From Cristatella mucedo (Eukaryota > Bryozoa > Phylactolaemata > Cristatellidae), in contig WPIO01000005.1 in assembly GCA_009760855.2 (NCBI GenBank), positions 2,407,501-2,471,500 on the forward strand: a stretch of 64,000 nt of DNA, given 5' to 3'. The notes beneath the pieces were generated by a model. It was given only the letters and a program-made list of their open reading frames with translations. It was not told the origin of the DNA and searched no databases. The position numbers were made by a program, and so were the translations under genes. Shown piece after piece: positions 38,085 to 49,574 of the stretch; positions within the stretch are counted from its first letter, which is position 1; each line of letters opens with the position of its first letter.

Positions 38085-38420
38085 ATGTCACCACAGCATG
38101 CTACAAGGCTACTAAGAGTGCTATGAGTTAGAAGGCTAGGAAGAATCAAGGCATAAGTACATAAGTAAAACTATATGCACAAGTAGCTGCATGCCATCTG
38201 CCTATCATCTGCACGAACATAAAAGCCGAGATTGTAATAGTTAATTACGCAAGCAACAGGGAGGGTATTACTCCACTGAGATAAAACATAAAACAATCGT
38301 AAAACGGTTCCTCAGATGCTTGATTGACGTGCCATATCAGTTCAACAATCATCAGTTAGTGATATCAAACGGCTCGAGCAATGCTCTTTTAAATAGACGA
38401 AAGGAATGTGGCTTCCATAC
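38085..38420 (-). mobile_element. Heavily decayed LINE family-1-like RT relic
   Basis: CATCTGCACGAACATAAAAG, then CCGAGATTGT, aligns with the motif C region of the antisense LINE copies (CATCCGCATAGAAGTGAAAG, then CCTAGATTGT). Further along, GTGATATCAAACGGCTCGAG aligns with the motif A region (GATAGTATCAAAAGCTACCG). Many substitutions make it much older than the other copies. Confidence 0.6.
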
Positions 38421-40671
38421 TGCATTATATAGAGAGCTACGACAAATAAAATGTCCTGAAGCACGATCTCCACTCTAAGCATGAAGACTCGATCTAGTTT
38501 CACTCCGGGAAAAAGAACTTGTTCAATAAAGCCGCAACGGTAAATCTTAAGCAGGCAAGCATGCTGGCTAGGAAGTTCTTTAACCCCGTCCTATCACTAC
38601 TGCCTCTACTATTACATCATCATCTTAATCAGAGGGTAGAACCATGCTTTGACATCCAAGTTTCCGGTCATAAATCGTCATCAACAGACGAGAAGCCGAG
38701 TAAAATACCATACCCCTATGTCCTCATCCTTATCTCCTCATCATCACGAACGTGTAGGGTCATTAATCACAGACCAGTCGGCCAAAGTAAAGGGAGATAT
38801 ATAGACGACAGTACAAGCAACAAGCCATAAGGTCATTGGATGACCGTTGCCTGATTAGTTTGGTTTCCAAATTCACCCACTGAGATGCAGCCTTAAATTT
38901 TGAAGCAAACTTCGTTGCGTGCTACGCTAATTTTCCTATCACTTCTATAATAAGTGGCTAATTACTTTGAACCTCTTGAGAAATACCCTTTAAAAGAGAA
39001 GAAATCAACATGGCGCTCTTGCTGCATTGCAATAAGGGATAGGACAAATCGATAGTCATGTCTGCCCCTATCACATGCAGACCATGTACTTAAACTACTC
39101 AAGTTCAAATAACCATAGTTCCTTTACTCGCCTCCATAGTTATAGGCTGAGGACAAATATTGAGCCGGTCACCAAATTCCTTGCCGCCCGCCCGAATGGG
39201 TTACCCCTACTTGCTAGATCTGCAAAATGTGCTGTCTAGTCAATAATCATAGCATCCTTATTATCTGCAGCTGGATGCTGTATTTTCACTTACAAACTTA
39301 CACATTCATTTCACGAAGTGCACATGAATTCGTCTCGAACCCATATGTATACATTCAAAGCCAGGACTTTAACACCCTGGGTTGAGCGACAGCCGAAAAA
39401 GTTATTCTTTATTGCTCAAACGGTAGAGATTGTGATATCGTTACCTACTTGAAGGAGGGGAGCAAGTTCATTTTCTTTTTCGCTGAATGCCTTGTTTGAC
39501 AGCTACTAGTCACTCTGTATTTAAAAATTAACATGGAAATAGAAGAGAGATGCCGTGCTGACGAGTGGCCATGAGCCAGTTAACGGACGATAAAACAATC
39601 ACCTTTAATAGTTCAGCCGCCAACAAAAATGGATGACTAAGGATGATCAAAAAATGCGTTCAACATATTCAAATATTAAATGAATCGGAATTACTGAGCT
39701 AGCCATCAGGTTGCAGATGCCAGTTGCCACTGGCTTCTTTTGAATTCCTTGCTCTGATCAGTAGTAGCTGATGGGGATAGGAAGAGTTCAATTGGGTAAA
39801 CCATACTAGATGTCAAGTCAATAAGATATGTGCAGCTCCGAAAAATAAAACCATCTCTATGGGTCATCCAGTGCTGCACTGCAGGTGTGAGTAAGTTCTC
39901 TAGATGAAGCTAGGAACAATGGTTGCGTAAAACTGACTCAGCCGTCAGCAAATACGATGAGCAAAAAATTGCAACCATTTAGCAGGAGCAGGCAAGGACA
40001 GTTTGACCATTCATTTGGTGACGTGCCACCAATAACTGTTGCTGATTCAGCTGCTCAGCACGTATGCCGATTCCCAGTTGCTTACGTTTCTGCATCAATT
40101 TTCGGAATTAAGGCTAAGCAAATTCAAGGATGCCTTTGAAATAACAGTGTCTTTTGCTGGCTGACAACAACTTAAATTATTCTTCTCTAAACAAATTTAA
40201 TAAAAATCCAGAAGTTATGAGAACTGGCATAGAACTTTAATCATATTGCAACTGAAACACCAAACTTTATGAAAGTTAATGCCTGCAGCACACCCTTCAG
40301 ATTTTTGAGCCCAAAACTGCGGAACTTGTGCTGGCTGTTGTGAGCCTCGGTCTAACTTTAGTGGTCTCGAGCCGAGGACTATGTACCTGCACGAGTGATC
40401 CAGCTGTCATAATGCGGGTCATCCTATACATTTGTTCTATGACCACCGCCCAGGTCTCAAAGATTACTCTTCACTTGGACTTTGGATTAAACTAGATGCT
40501 CAATCTTGATATCTTAAAGTAGATGCAGTTCATGTTTCGAGGATAATGACAGTAGATCCAGTTACTGCCTGCATAGGACTCAGCTTGCTGCTATCGAGCC
40601 GAGAACAACCTCATCACATATAAAATAAGTGACTGCACATAGTGCAGCCAGCAGATTATTCTAAGCGATTT
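38421..40671. other. No gene recognised
   Basis: No motif-bearing open frame. Parts may be further decayed LINE, but I could not align them by eye. Confidence 0.4.
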
Positions 40672-40900
40672 AATGTAATGTAACTCCGACTGTAACTCCG
40701 CAAAGTCATAAAGAACATGTGGGTGTTACGCAGGAGAATTTTGAATAGCCCACTCACATCCTAAGCGGCTTTCGGTACGCATTCGGTAGCCAACAGGCTT
40801 CGTCTTACGCAACAAGGAGAAAGTGGGAAGCATAGAAGAATCAGGAGAGCAGTTGATTTAGTGAGTAGCATGGAAATAGCAGCCACAACTATCACGGCCG
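40672..40900 (-). mobile_element. LINE family-2 3' end
   Basis: A TAATGTAATGTAA tail, then CTGTAACTCC, CCTAAGCGGCTTTCGGTACG, AGCCAACAGGCTTCGTC and the upstream family-2 block, all in the minus orientation. Confidence 0.82.
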
Positions 40901-41189
40901 ACTAAAAAAAAACTGGTTAAGCGGCTGCTGCAGTGCGGCCTCATGTCTACTCGCCTCTCTTAGATGCTCACAGCTGCTTTTGTGCTGATGCCATAAGATC
41001 GTATCAACCTGGACACGTTTTCTGATATCGACTCGCATCCTCACGCAGCTCTGGCAGCTACAGGAGCGCGAGTGGTGCACTGCTGCTACCCTTGGACCAA
41101 CTGCACGTTTGGGTATGGCCGCGATTTATCCGTCTACCCAGAAGATGAAGCATGTACACCCTAATCTTTAAAATGGTGTTGGCCAATAT

Positions 41190-41560
41190 CTCTCCTGTGA
41201 TCTTTGTAAGCAATCTGAGTATTCTGCTGGCAAATGAACATTCAGTGGATGACCACCTCAATTTCGAAGTTCATTTTGCCTACTCGGGACATTCTTACTC
41301 TGAATATATAAAGCCCACGATAATCTATGTATGTTCAACATCGTGTCTGTGGTTGTGGAACCAACTATTCCCGGGTCTTCTTAAAAGGGCAAAACGGCTC
41401 ATACAACTGGTGCAAAACTCACCACGGCCTATCTCTCACGAACGCATTCAACTGCCACGTTAACCACTTCTTACTCGTCTGCACCGGCGTTTCATCAAGC
41501 ATCGTATCGACTCTGCATTAGTGCTGTTTAGTTTCCCTGCTTTTCCTGGTGCGTGGCATT
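41190..41560 (+). mobile_element. Decayed L2/CR1-type RT C-terminal fragment
   Basis: LLKRAKRLIQLVQNS and SHERIQL resemble AIRRLQLVQNSAARLVCRER of LINE family 1, with similar spacing to the following block. Stops and shifts throughout. Confidence 0.6.
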
Positions 41561-41709
41561 ACTATCTAACAAGATTAATCAGATGGTTAGTCCTCTGGCA
41601 ATATTCCTTCGGCAATAGCTTGGCTTGTAGTAGGCCTTACTGGGCAGGGAGGTCGAGCATGGAAAGCATATCTTGTAGCTTTTGCTGCAGTCGTGTATTT
41701 CCCGGCAGG

Positions 41710-41895
41710 CCATATGTCGGCTGTGGTGAGCCGTGATAGCAGACTAGGTAAGGCGGTTGCTTTTCACTACCTCGGTCTCGTGGTTGTGGGTTCGAATGCT
41801 GCGGCTGGCGATCCTTTATCGCCGCTGCAAGCTGTGGTGATAGCCGTAAAGGCTTTTCTGTCGGTATACAAAAGAGGCAGTTGAATCAGCTAGTA
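41710..41895 (+). mobile_element. tRNA-derived SINE (family S1)
   Basis: GTGAGCCGTGATAGCAGACT head, B-box GGTTCGAATGC at 41789-41799, and the family body GCCGTAAAGGCTTTTCTGTC ending ACAAAAGAGGCAGTTGAATC. Confidence 0.83.
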
Positions 41896-42519
41896 TTCTT
41901 TTTCTCAGTTCTACTTAAACCTGCGCATTAATCTCTTCTTTACAAAACCTCACAGTTAGGAGAACTTCATTCTCTCTAGATTGCTCATTTAAAAGTGGTC
42001 AAGGAGCGGCTCTTTCTTTACTTGAAAAGCATCTTGCACAACTGAACAACTTCTCCAATTGTTTCAATACGCGAATTACCTGGTAGTTACGCGAACATTG
42101 ACGGCATATTTGATCTTTGCCTCCGATCTTATGGGAACCCACAGGTGCTACTCTGAGGCACCACAAACAGAAGAGAACTTGCGAGTCGCGAATCTGTTTG
42201 GCAATTCCCGTATAATACAGGTATGATGAACTTTTTAGGATATCCAATACAAAAAGGAGCCATGGGAGCTTGCATTACCTTAGCGGCGACTGAGCTGCAT
42301 ACATTTGCAAGATGAACCTCACATAGATTAGTACTCTGGAATCTCAGAATCAAGCAAGGATGTTCGACGTATCTCCCATAACTAATGATGCCAGCTTTAT
42401 GAGCTGCTAGACCTATGCAACCATATCTCCTTATAAAACTGTAGCATTTTTGAGTTAAAGCTAAAACCTTTCGACATTAGGAGCGAAATGAGAATGAATA
42501 CTGACAATTGAGAAATAAA

Positions 42520-42640
42520 ATACAATAAGCACCCTAAGAGAACTAAATCTCTATCCAAGCGCTTTCCACACATCATCGGGCTCGAGCCCACGATCCTAGT
42601 CATTAAAGATGAGCACCTTACCACCTGGTCATACCAGGGC
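42520..42640 (-). mobile_element. tRNA-headed SINE with LINE family-1 tail
   Basis: On the minus strand: ACCAGGTGGTAAGGTGCTC (A-box), GATCGTGGGCTCGAGCCCGA (B-box), a short linker, then AAAGCGCTTGGATAGAGATT and TAGTTCTCTTAGGGTGCTT. The last part is the LINE family-1 hairpin. This is the clearest copy showing a tRNA head joined to the LINE 3' end. Confidence 0.78.
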
Positions 42641-44574
42641 GTTTTTCGGACATGACTTCCATTTTGTATACTCCTTGTTAGCTAAAACCATTCCTTCTTG
42701 AGGACAATAGATCTAAATAAGCTTCCAGGCAGCATTTCAAGGCTTGGAGATTTTCCTATCGATCTTTCCTGGTCGTGGGAAGTAAGTGAATCAAGTAGCC
42801 CCTTCCCAGAGTTCCTCTAACGACTAGTATTTTTCGTTTTAACCTCAGCTGCAGTTAATCACCTGGGCAGATTATTTACGTGACTAGTGTGCTGAAAAGG
42901 CACTGCAGTTTGCGAGCTTCTTGGGCACTAAAACACTTCTTCAACGGCAGTGCATGGCAAGCTTGACCAGCACTGGTTCGTACAAATTCAAGCCCAAGAA
43001 ACCTCAGATCTTCACGATCTCCATTCTCTGGCGGCCGGTTATCTGCATAGTTTTATTTCGTTCAAGTTTTTCTCCGAGATGGTCCTGACTTTTTACTTTC
43101 ACGGGCGTTGCCGAATTTTATTATTTATATTTATCGACAATTATCTTTACCTTCGACTTGGTCTTTGATGTTGCAAGTAGCACATCCATCTGAGATCTTG
43201 CTATCATGGCCAAGGGGATTAGGGAAAGTCTTATAATGAAGACGACCTGATGAAGCAATGACGGGAGGCATGCAACCGTAAAAAACCTTCCTGCCGGGCA
43301 CGGGCCTTTCTGCTGGTTCATATGTCTGGGCTCATCGCTGACCGGTAATAATGTTAGGAAAGTGTTGTAGAGAATCTTTTAAAAAAAGGTCCCCTCACGT
43401 GTGCAAATCCTTACAGGCTCTTGGCAAGTGCTTTTAAACGTGATACCTCGAAGCATACCTAGAGAGCCGTATTTGCAGCACATATGTGCCAAAATATACA
43501 GGCGTTAGCTGAGCATGACAGAAATAAACATATCCCATACATTATGATACTAAAATTATGTCGTGGGTATGACACCAGAATAGTACCAAATCTCTATTTA
43601 ATCGCTTTTATACTGGTTGAAAACAAAGTAAAAAGTAGTAACTGAAATCCTTGTTATCGAACGATGCAAAAGCACTAAAGTATTGTGCTAAGAACCCCAT
43701 CTAAAAGTGCACAGGAACATCACTGGTAAGTAGGACCCGGATTTGGAACATGGACTGAATTCTTTCAGTTAGCATACTCGAAAAGATGTGAAAAGTTAGC
43801 TAGGTACAAGACGATTATTTCTATTTGTAAACTCTCCGGATATATGAATACGACCACAAAAGTCCAGGAAGTGCTATTTTTACCAAAGGCGCCAAAGCGA
43901 GAACAACAGGACCACTAAAGACGAAGGCATGAACGTGGCACAGCTCCATGCGCCTTGACTCAGGCAAACGGTCCCCAGCTCTCTCCTTCAGCCTGTATGT
44001 CTTTTTTCCCCATCAAAGGACCCAGCCACCAATACAAATCGTAGAGCAGGACCATAATTTACCGTCTAAGGGTAGTCGCCTATATCATCGGGCGGCTAGT
44101 ACACAAGTGGACATCAAAGGGATATCCACTTGGCAGGGCATCAATACTAATTCACAGTATCGTACTTCGAGAAACTTGCAAAGCACTCAAGTATCATGCT
44201 TAGACCGCCACGGCAGAGTGCATAGGAAGGCAGTCATGGACTGGTTAGTAGTTCCCTGGTTAGAACATGCACTTAGCTCTGCACCAAAAGTGCATAGGAT
44301 ACAAGCGAGATAAGTTAACAGGGGTACATAGAAAACTAAGCAGTCTTTACCTAGCTAATATGATGTACAGTCAATTCCGATGGTGACAGAAGCCGAAGGC
44401 AATTTCGAGACTTGGATACATTTTAGACTTTGATGCATAAGTAGTGTAAGCCGGATCGCCTAAAATTTCAATTTGCTATGAGGGATGGCTACACGACAAT
44501 TGCCAAGGAGCTGGTGGTGCTAAGCACACTTTAGGAGCAAGGAGGTTGGATAGTTAAGAATACAAATAAAATAA

Positions 44575-44665
44575 TAATGCATTACGATACATTAGGATAC
44601 TATATCGTTCGATATAGTATCCTCAGAGAACTCAATCTCTTTCTAGGCACTTTACATTTCGAAAA
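44575..44665 (-). mobile_element. LINE family-1 3' hairpin-only insertion, rearranged
   Basis: CCTCAGAGAACTCAATCTCT and AGGCACTTTACATTT match the family 3' end in minus orientation. The part that should form the second hairpin arm is replaced by a perfect inverted repeat. Confidence 0.75.
44594..44623. repeat. Perfect inverted repeat (14-bp arms, 2-nt centre)
   Basis: AGGATACTATATCG and its exact reverse complement are separated by TT. The right arm runs into the conserved CCTCAGAGAAC of the LINE tail. Confidence 0.9.
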
Positions 44666-44744
44666 GGCTGGTGCATCTAAGGCGACCTGTAGGCCAAAGA
44701 GAGGATCCTGAAGTTAATTTAGTGCTTGATAGGGATCTAACCAT

Positions 44745-44930
44745 GCTTAGACAAAAGTGGTATTGAGGTCCCCGATAGCATAGGAGGCAACTTAGTCGCT
44801 CTTCACGACTGAGGTCTTGGTTTTGAATCGTGCAGTGTGCGGTTTTCTTTAGTGCCAACTGCAAGTAGCATATGATAGCCATCAATGCTCTTCAACCGCT
44901 ATACAAACAAGTCTGTTTAATCAGCTACTA
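44745..44930 (+). mobile_element. tRNA-derived SINE (family S1, diverged)
   Basis: CCGATAGCATAGGAGGCAAC head, B-box-like GGTTTTGAATC at 44819-44829, and end ACAAGTCTGTTTAATCAGC as in the other copies. Confidence 0.7.
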
Positions 44931-46907
44931 TATATTTTATTTATGATGTAAGTGCTAAACCATTGTCATTAAACCAGAGAAGCTGCCGAGTTTTTCAACT
45001 TTTTTGTGCGATAATGGGCAGAGGCCGGGAGGAGTCGCAAATAAAGGGACTTACAGCACTCTGTACTCGAAGTCTCATATTCGCGAATGAACTCGGTTGC
45101 TCGGTTCCTTGTCAAGCTTGCTTAATCAAGCATTCTCGAGCCACAATGTCGAGCAGTCTTCCATAGCCAACGAGGGCTACTTGTTCTGCACACTACCAGC
45201 CATAGCCTACAAATCACTAGTTCAAAGCCAAAAGTACAATCTAAGGAACATTCCTCCCTACTTCCAGTCTATACAGTCTAAACCATTGCTCATGACCTAC
45301 GGTTTATAGTGCTTGTAATTAGGGAAGATATAATTATCTCAAATAATGTCATTATCAGATCGATTTAGCACCCATGCGTTATAAGAGTCACCGGAAGGGT
45401 TTTAACTAATTTCTTCCTGGTGGGTAATTATAACCTGGAGGGTTACACAAACCCCTTCTATGGAGCCAACCAATAGGTACTAATGAACTCTTACTGTCAA
45501 GACTGGGAACTAGAATCGTGATGAAAACACAGATACAGGCCCCTACTCCCAAGGAAAGCAAAGGTCGTAGAGCTTCGAGCCAGCCATATCTCAAGATAAC
45601 GCACTGTCTTGCTGAACAGCGATGGTGCAAATCAGGGAAAGGCAGAAAGGAACCCACACACGAAATGGGGCTGATACTAATCTTCCACTCGTCAACTGCA
45701 GACCGACGACTCAGGTTGAGTGTCCACTGATTCACCCTTCATCCGGGCCAGTAGTAGATCAACTCACTACCCTTGACGATCGCAGCAGCTTGAAGTATTC
45801 GCTGTGGAGATGAGAGAAATCGAGAAAGAAAGTCAGCTTTTGGAAGGTAGTAAAACAACCACAGCCTAGTCCCTGTACCACTTGGCAATTGGCTTTTTCA
45901 AGATCACATGGATCTAACTCAAACGTATGGAACCTGCTCAGCTGGATTAATTACTTCCGGCTACACTACAAGTTGTCAACACTCTATAATTGGGTCTGGT
46001 GGTTAATCCGTAAGTGTAACTGGCGTGTGAGAGGTTGCTCGGTTCGGATTGTAGGAGCACATTCTGTCAGGCTTCAAGAAGTCGATTAGCCTGAAGACAC
46101 AATCAAGTGTTGGGGTCTTGAAACAGAAGATAGTCAATTCATGTGAAATGAAGCACTCTGAGAGCTAGTTACTAGTTATTTCAAATGGTACCACAGGACA
46201 GGACAAGGTTGAGAAGATAGCCACCCTCAAGTGTCATTAAGGAAAAGAATGCTAGATAATCTAAGCGTGATCTGTCAAAGCCAAGACTCAATACCGAGGG
46301 AGAGAAGTAGGCGATGTTAGACCTTCCCAGACAGCCCGATGATCAGTGTCCCTAAAACCAAGATTCTTGTTGAGCTGATTGCTCATTGGAATGAAGACAT
46401 GGAGGTGACACTCAAAAAAAAGTTTAACCTCTATGAGGATTTATCTGACCAAGTCAGGAGTAAGGGGTGAAGATGTGAGCTATCTGCCTTTGATACGTGC
46501 TCTTAATAAAGGTTATGCTGATAGATCAAACACTTCTTCCTCTTGGTCATATCGGGTTTAAGGTAAGCACCGGCAGCAAGCAGTCAAAGAAGTAGCTACT
46601 ATAGCTGCAGCAGCTAGTGCTTAGATATGGTGACACAATACAAGATTACTGAACGGAGTATTAGGTAGGAGCCCAAATTGGTTGCTAACAAATACACAAC
46701 GACTGGGGACCCCCTTTCCGTATTGATGGAGGCTCCAGACGGTTGTAAATGAAGGCGATCTTTACTCTGGCAGCACCCTAACCCAAACAGATGAACAGAA
46801 GGCTGTTTGTCAGCACCACATCGAGTCCCAAGAGACGCTGCCGTCCGTCAGCATTTGTTCTTTGGACACAACAGCTGCACTGGAGCTTTCCTTAGAAACC
46901 AGATAAT

Positions 46908-46974
46908 AATAATAATGCACTTGATAAAGCGCCCTCAGAGAACTCAATCTCTTTCTAGGCGCTTTACATTTGCA
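46908..46974 (-). mobile_element. LINE family-1 3' hairpin-only insertion
   Basis: (ATT)n tail, then the complete hairpin, and an abrupt end at GCAAATG (minus strand). About 65 bp in total. Confidence 0.85.
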
Positions 46975-48998
46975 ACCACTAGACCGTTACTCCAAAAGAG
47001 TGACTGCTGTCAGGCCTCTTCACGAATGCATCTACAATACCAGCTACAACACCAGCCACAACGCAGCAAGCTCGGCCAACGCGACCTAGTCGACCTCCAA
47101 CGTAGCAATTGGAGGAGCATGCTAAGTCCAAGTGCGTATCGGCGAGTCTCTCTCCATCGCATGCCATTGCTGCCGTTTTTCCACTCCACTTCGCCCAGTA
47201 TCTGCATATCAGACAAGGACCAGCCATCCAGAGCAGCCGATCAAGATCAAGAAGAAGCTGTCTCTCGACGACCATCAGTGGCGTCGATATTTACCAAAGA
47301 TTGCCGTGTGCCCTTTCTTTTAATCAACATTAAATTCCTTTGTGACCGTGCATTCAGTTAATGAGCCTTGAACTATCTCCCGACTAAAAATGCAATATCC
47401 GGACTTGGCATTAAAAAAGAAGCCAAAACCCCACCTATTACACAGCAGTTGCTCCGTCAGTTTGATTATCCACTCTGAGCACATGCATGCTGACACTGTG
47501 CTTGGTAACACTAATCAATTGTCACATTTTCTTTCCCACATATTTACTGTGCACAGACAGAGACTTGTTTTATTTTGTCGGTGCTATTCCGATATCCTAT
47601 TATTATCACACATGATTTAGTTATCTTCAGGTGTTATATAAATGTCATTAATATCACTAACTGATGTATGATGCAAGGAAAAAGGCACAGCTCAAATCAC
47701 ACAACTTTGCAGGCAAATAAGAACCAATTTATGTTCCACATATCTCACGGCTAGCTATGATCTTCTCTGTTCCCGGGTGATTAAGAAAGCATACTTATCT
47801 TTTCTTCTAGGAAGCTGCTTTAAATAAAAATTAATATTATGGTGATGCAATAAAGAAGACCAAAAAAAACACCAAGACCAATTTTATTAATGCTCATTCC
47901 AACACTCATTTCTGGATCTGCCTAGTGCACTGAGTGACCACTCGTGACATGCTCTATATGGTACGAATTTATAAACAGGGTATGCTATTCCATACTACAT
48001 CATTTTTCCTTTTGATTTACTTAGTAAACCTTACCAAAAATCTAGCTCAGTTCCATGAAATTGCAAATTATTGGCAGCATTGTATATGTCCTGGGAAATT
48101 CAGATTATGCAGACAGAAAGTTGAGGCTACTCATTCACAATATGCACACAATCTGGCTTGAAAATTAAAGTATATGGGAAAGCGGTTGCCAATATTCGAG
48201 AGCATGGGTTATAAGCAGCCATTTGTGTGACAAAATTAAGCTCACTATACAGGCCGGGGCCAGTCGTGATAAGATAAGAAAATGAGACCAAATGACATAC
48301 GCTGAATGTAAAAAAGTTTGAATGTCCAAAATAGTAAGCAAAAAATCAACCAGCTTGACAGATGCAATACAATTTAAATTTATTGTAAGCGGCAAGCAAT
48401 TGTAGCTAAATAGTATCATTGGCAAAGGTTCGAACTTGCACCGCAGGTAAGCGAAGTAGGAGAGAAGAAGCTCAAGGGCAAAATGCTTCAATCGCTCTAT
48501 CACCGAACAGAACAAACGCAGAAAATAAAACCTATCACTAACTCCAATAGGGCACAGATACAACAATTATTCATCATACAATGGAAATGCCAAGGCTGAA
48601 TGCATCCGATAGCTGCACCTCAATACCGATATTATTGCAACTGTATAATATTTCACAGAAATGCGACTTATAGTTGCATCGTGCTCCAGCAGGTAACATA
48701 TTAAACCGAGGGAGTACATTGCTCAATCAAGAGCAATTTTTCAAGCGGTTGTCTTAATATCATGGCCTAAAGGCCACGACAGCACTACGCCCTTTGTTCG
48801 GAGCAAAGCCGGACGAGCAAATAAATTGACACAAATTACACGTTAATGTTGTCGTGGAAGACTCCAAAAAGGAGGAAAAGTGGGCAATGAGTTGCTGGAG
48901 ATACATTAGCTTGACTACTGCCTTTTAGAATTCTGAAAAGAGGACAACCGGACGGCGAGGCATGTTCATCCAACTATTTACAAGTATAAATTTGAGGT

Positions 48999-49279
48999 AG
49001 GGCTGTGCTGTCTGCATTCGCACCTCAAATCAGCCTAGTCAATCTCCGGGCTTCCTAATATTTTGCGAAACGTTAAGAGAATACTCGGCAGTTTGTGGAA
49101 CAGTTTGTGGGACAGTCTTGCCTAGTTTTGCATCGGTGGGACTGACTACTACGGCACACAGGGCGATAGCTGCTCTAAATGTTTCACTTGATCAGATGTA
49201 TCCTGCTGCATTAGTTGATGGACGGAGCAAGCTATCTCCGTTTTCTCATTCAAAAGACAAAAGCAGCGAGGCTTCAGTG
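48999..49279 (+). other. Open stretch of about 93 codons, possible exon or dead exon
   Basis: Open from after a TAG near 48996 to TAG at 49277-49279, with text such as GLTTTAHRAIAALNVSLDQM. The same frame resumes after that TAG with CEEELSVTDSIEARSTLSRL to a TGA near 49380. The composition looks coding, but no family is recognised and no splice sites are convincing. Confidence 0.25.
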
Positions 49280-49574
49280 TAGCCCACATGTGAAGAAGAG
49301 CTTTCAGTTACCGATAGCATCGAGGCCCGCTCAACTTTATCTCGGCTGACTATGATCGTGCACACAATGATGCCAGCCTGAAACATATCCAAACAAAGTC
49401 AGGAACTACGCCTCCAAATGAGCAAGAAATAGTGGTGCTGAGGGCATGCCACATGAATGAGCCAACGAATGCTGTGACCAGCAGTGAGAGACCATTGGGA
49501 AGAACCAGATTTGTATCGTCTAGCTTAAAGTAAACAATTACTCATTTGATGCTCTCTTTTCAGTATAAGCGAAG

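Larger units (their letters stand above)
41896..49000. other. Gene-poor interval
   Basis: Outside the listed SINE and LINE pieces I see no gene. Open stretches such as 46807-47361 run straight through a LINE tail and lack motifs. Confidence 0.45.

Noticed and set aside
46807-47361. Open frame of 184 codons
   Set aside because: It runs through a LINE hairpin insertion and its ATT tail (the IIIIM stretch), so it is accidental.
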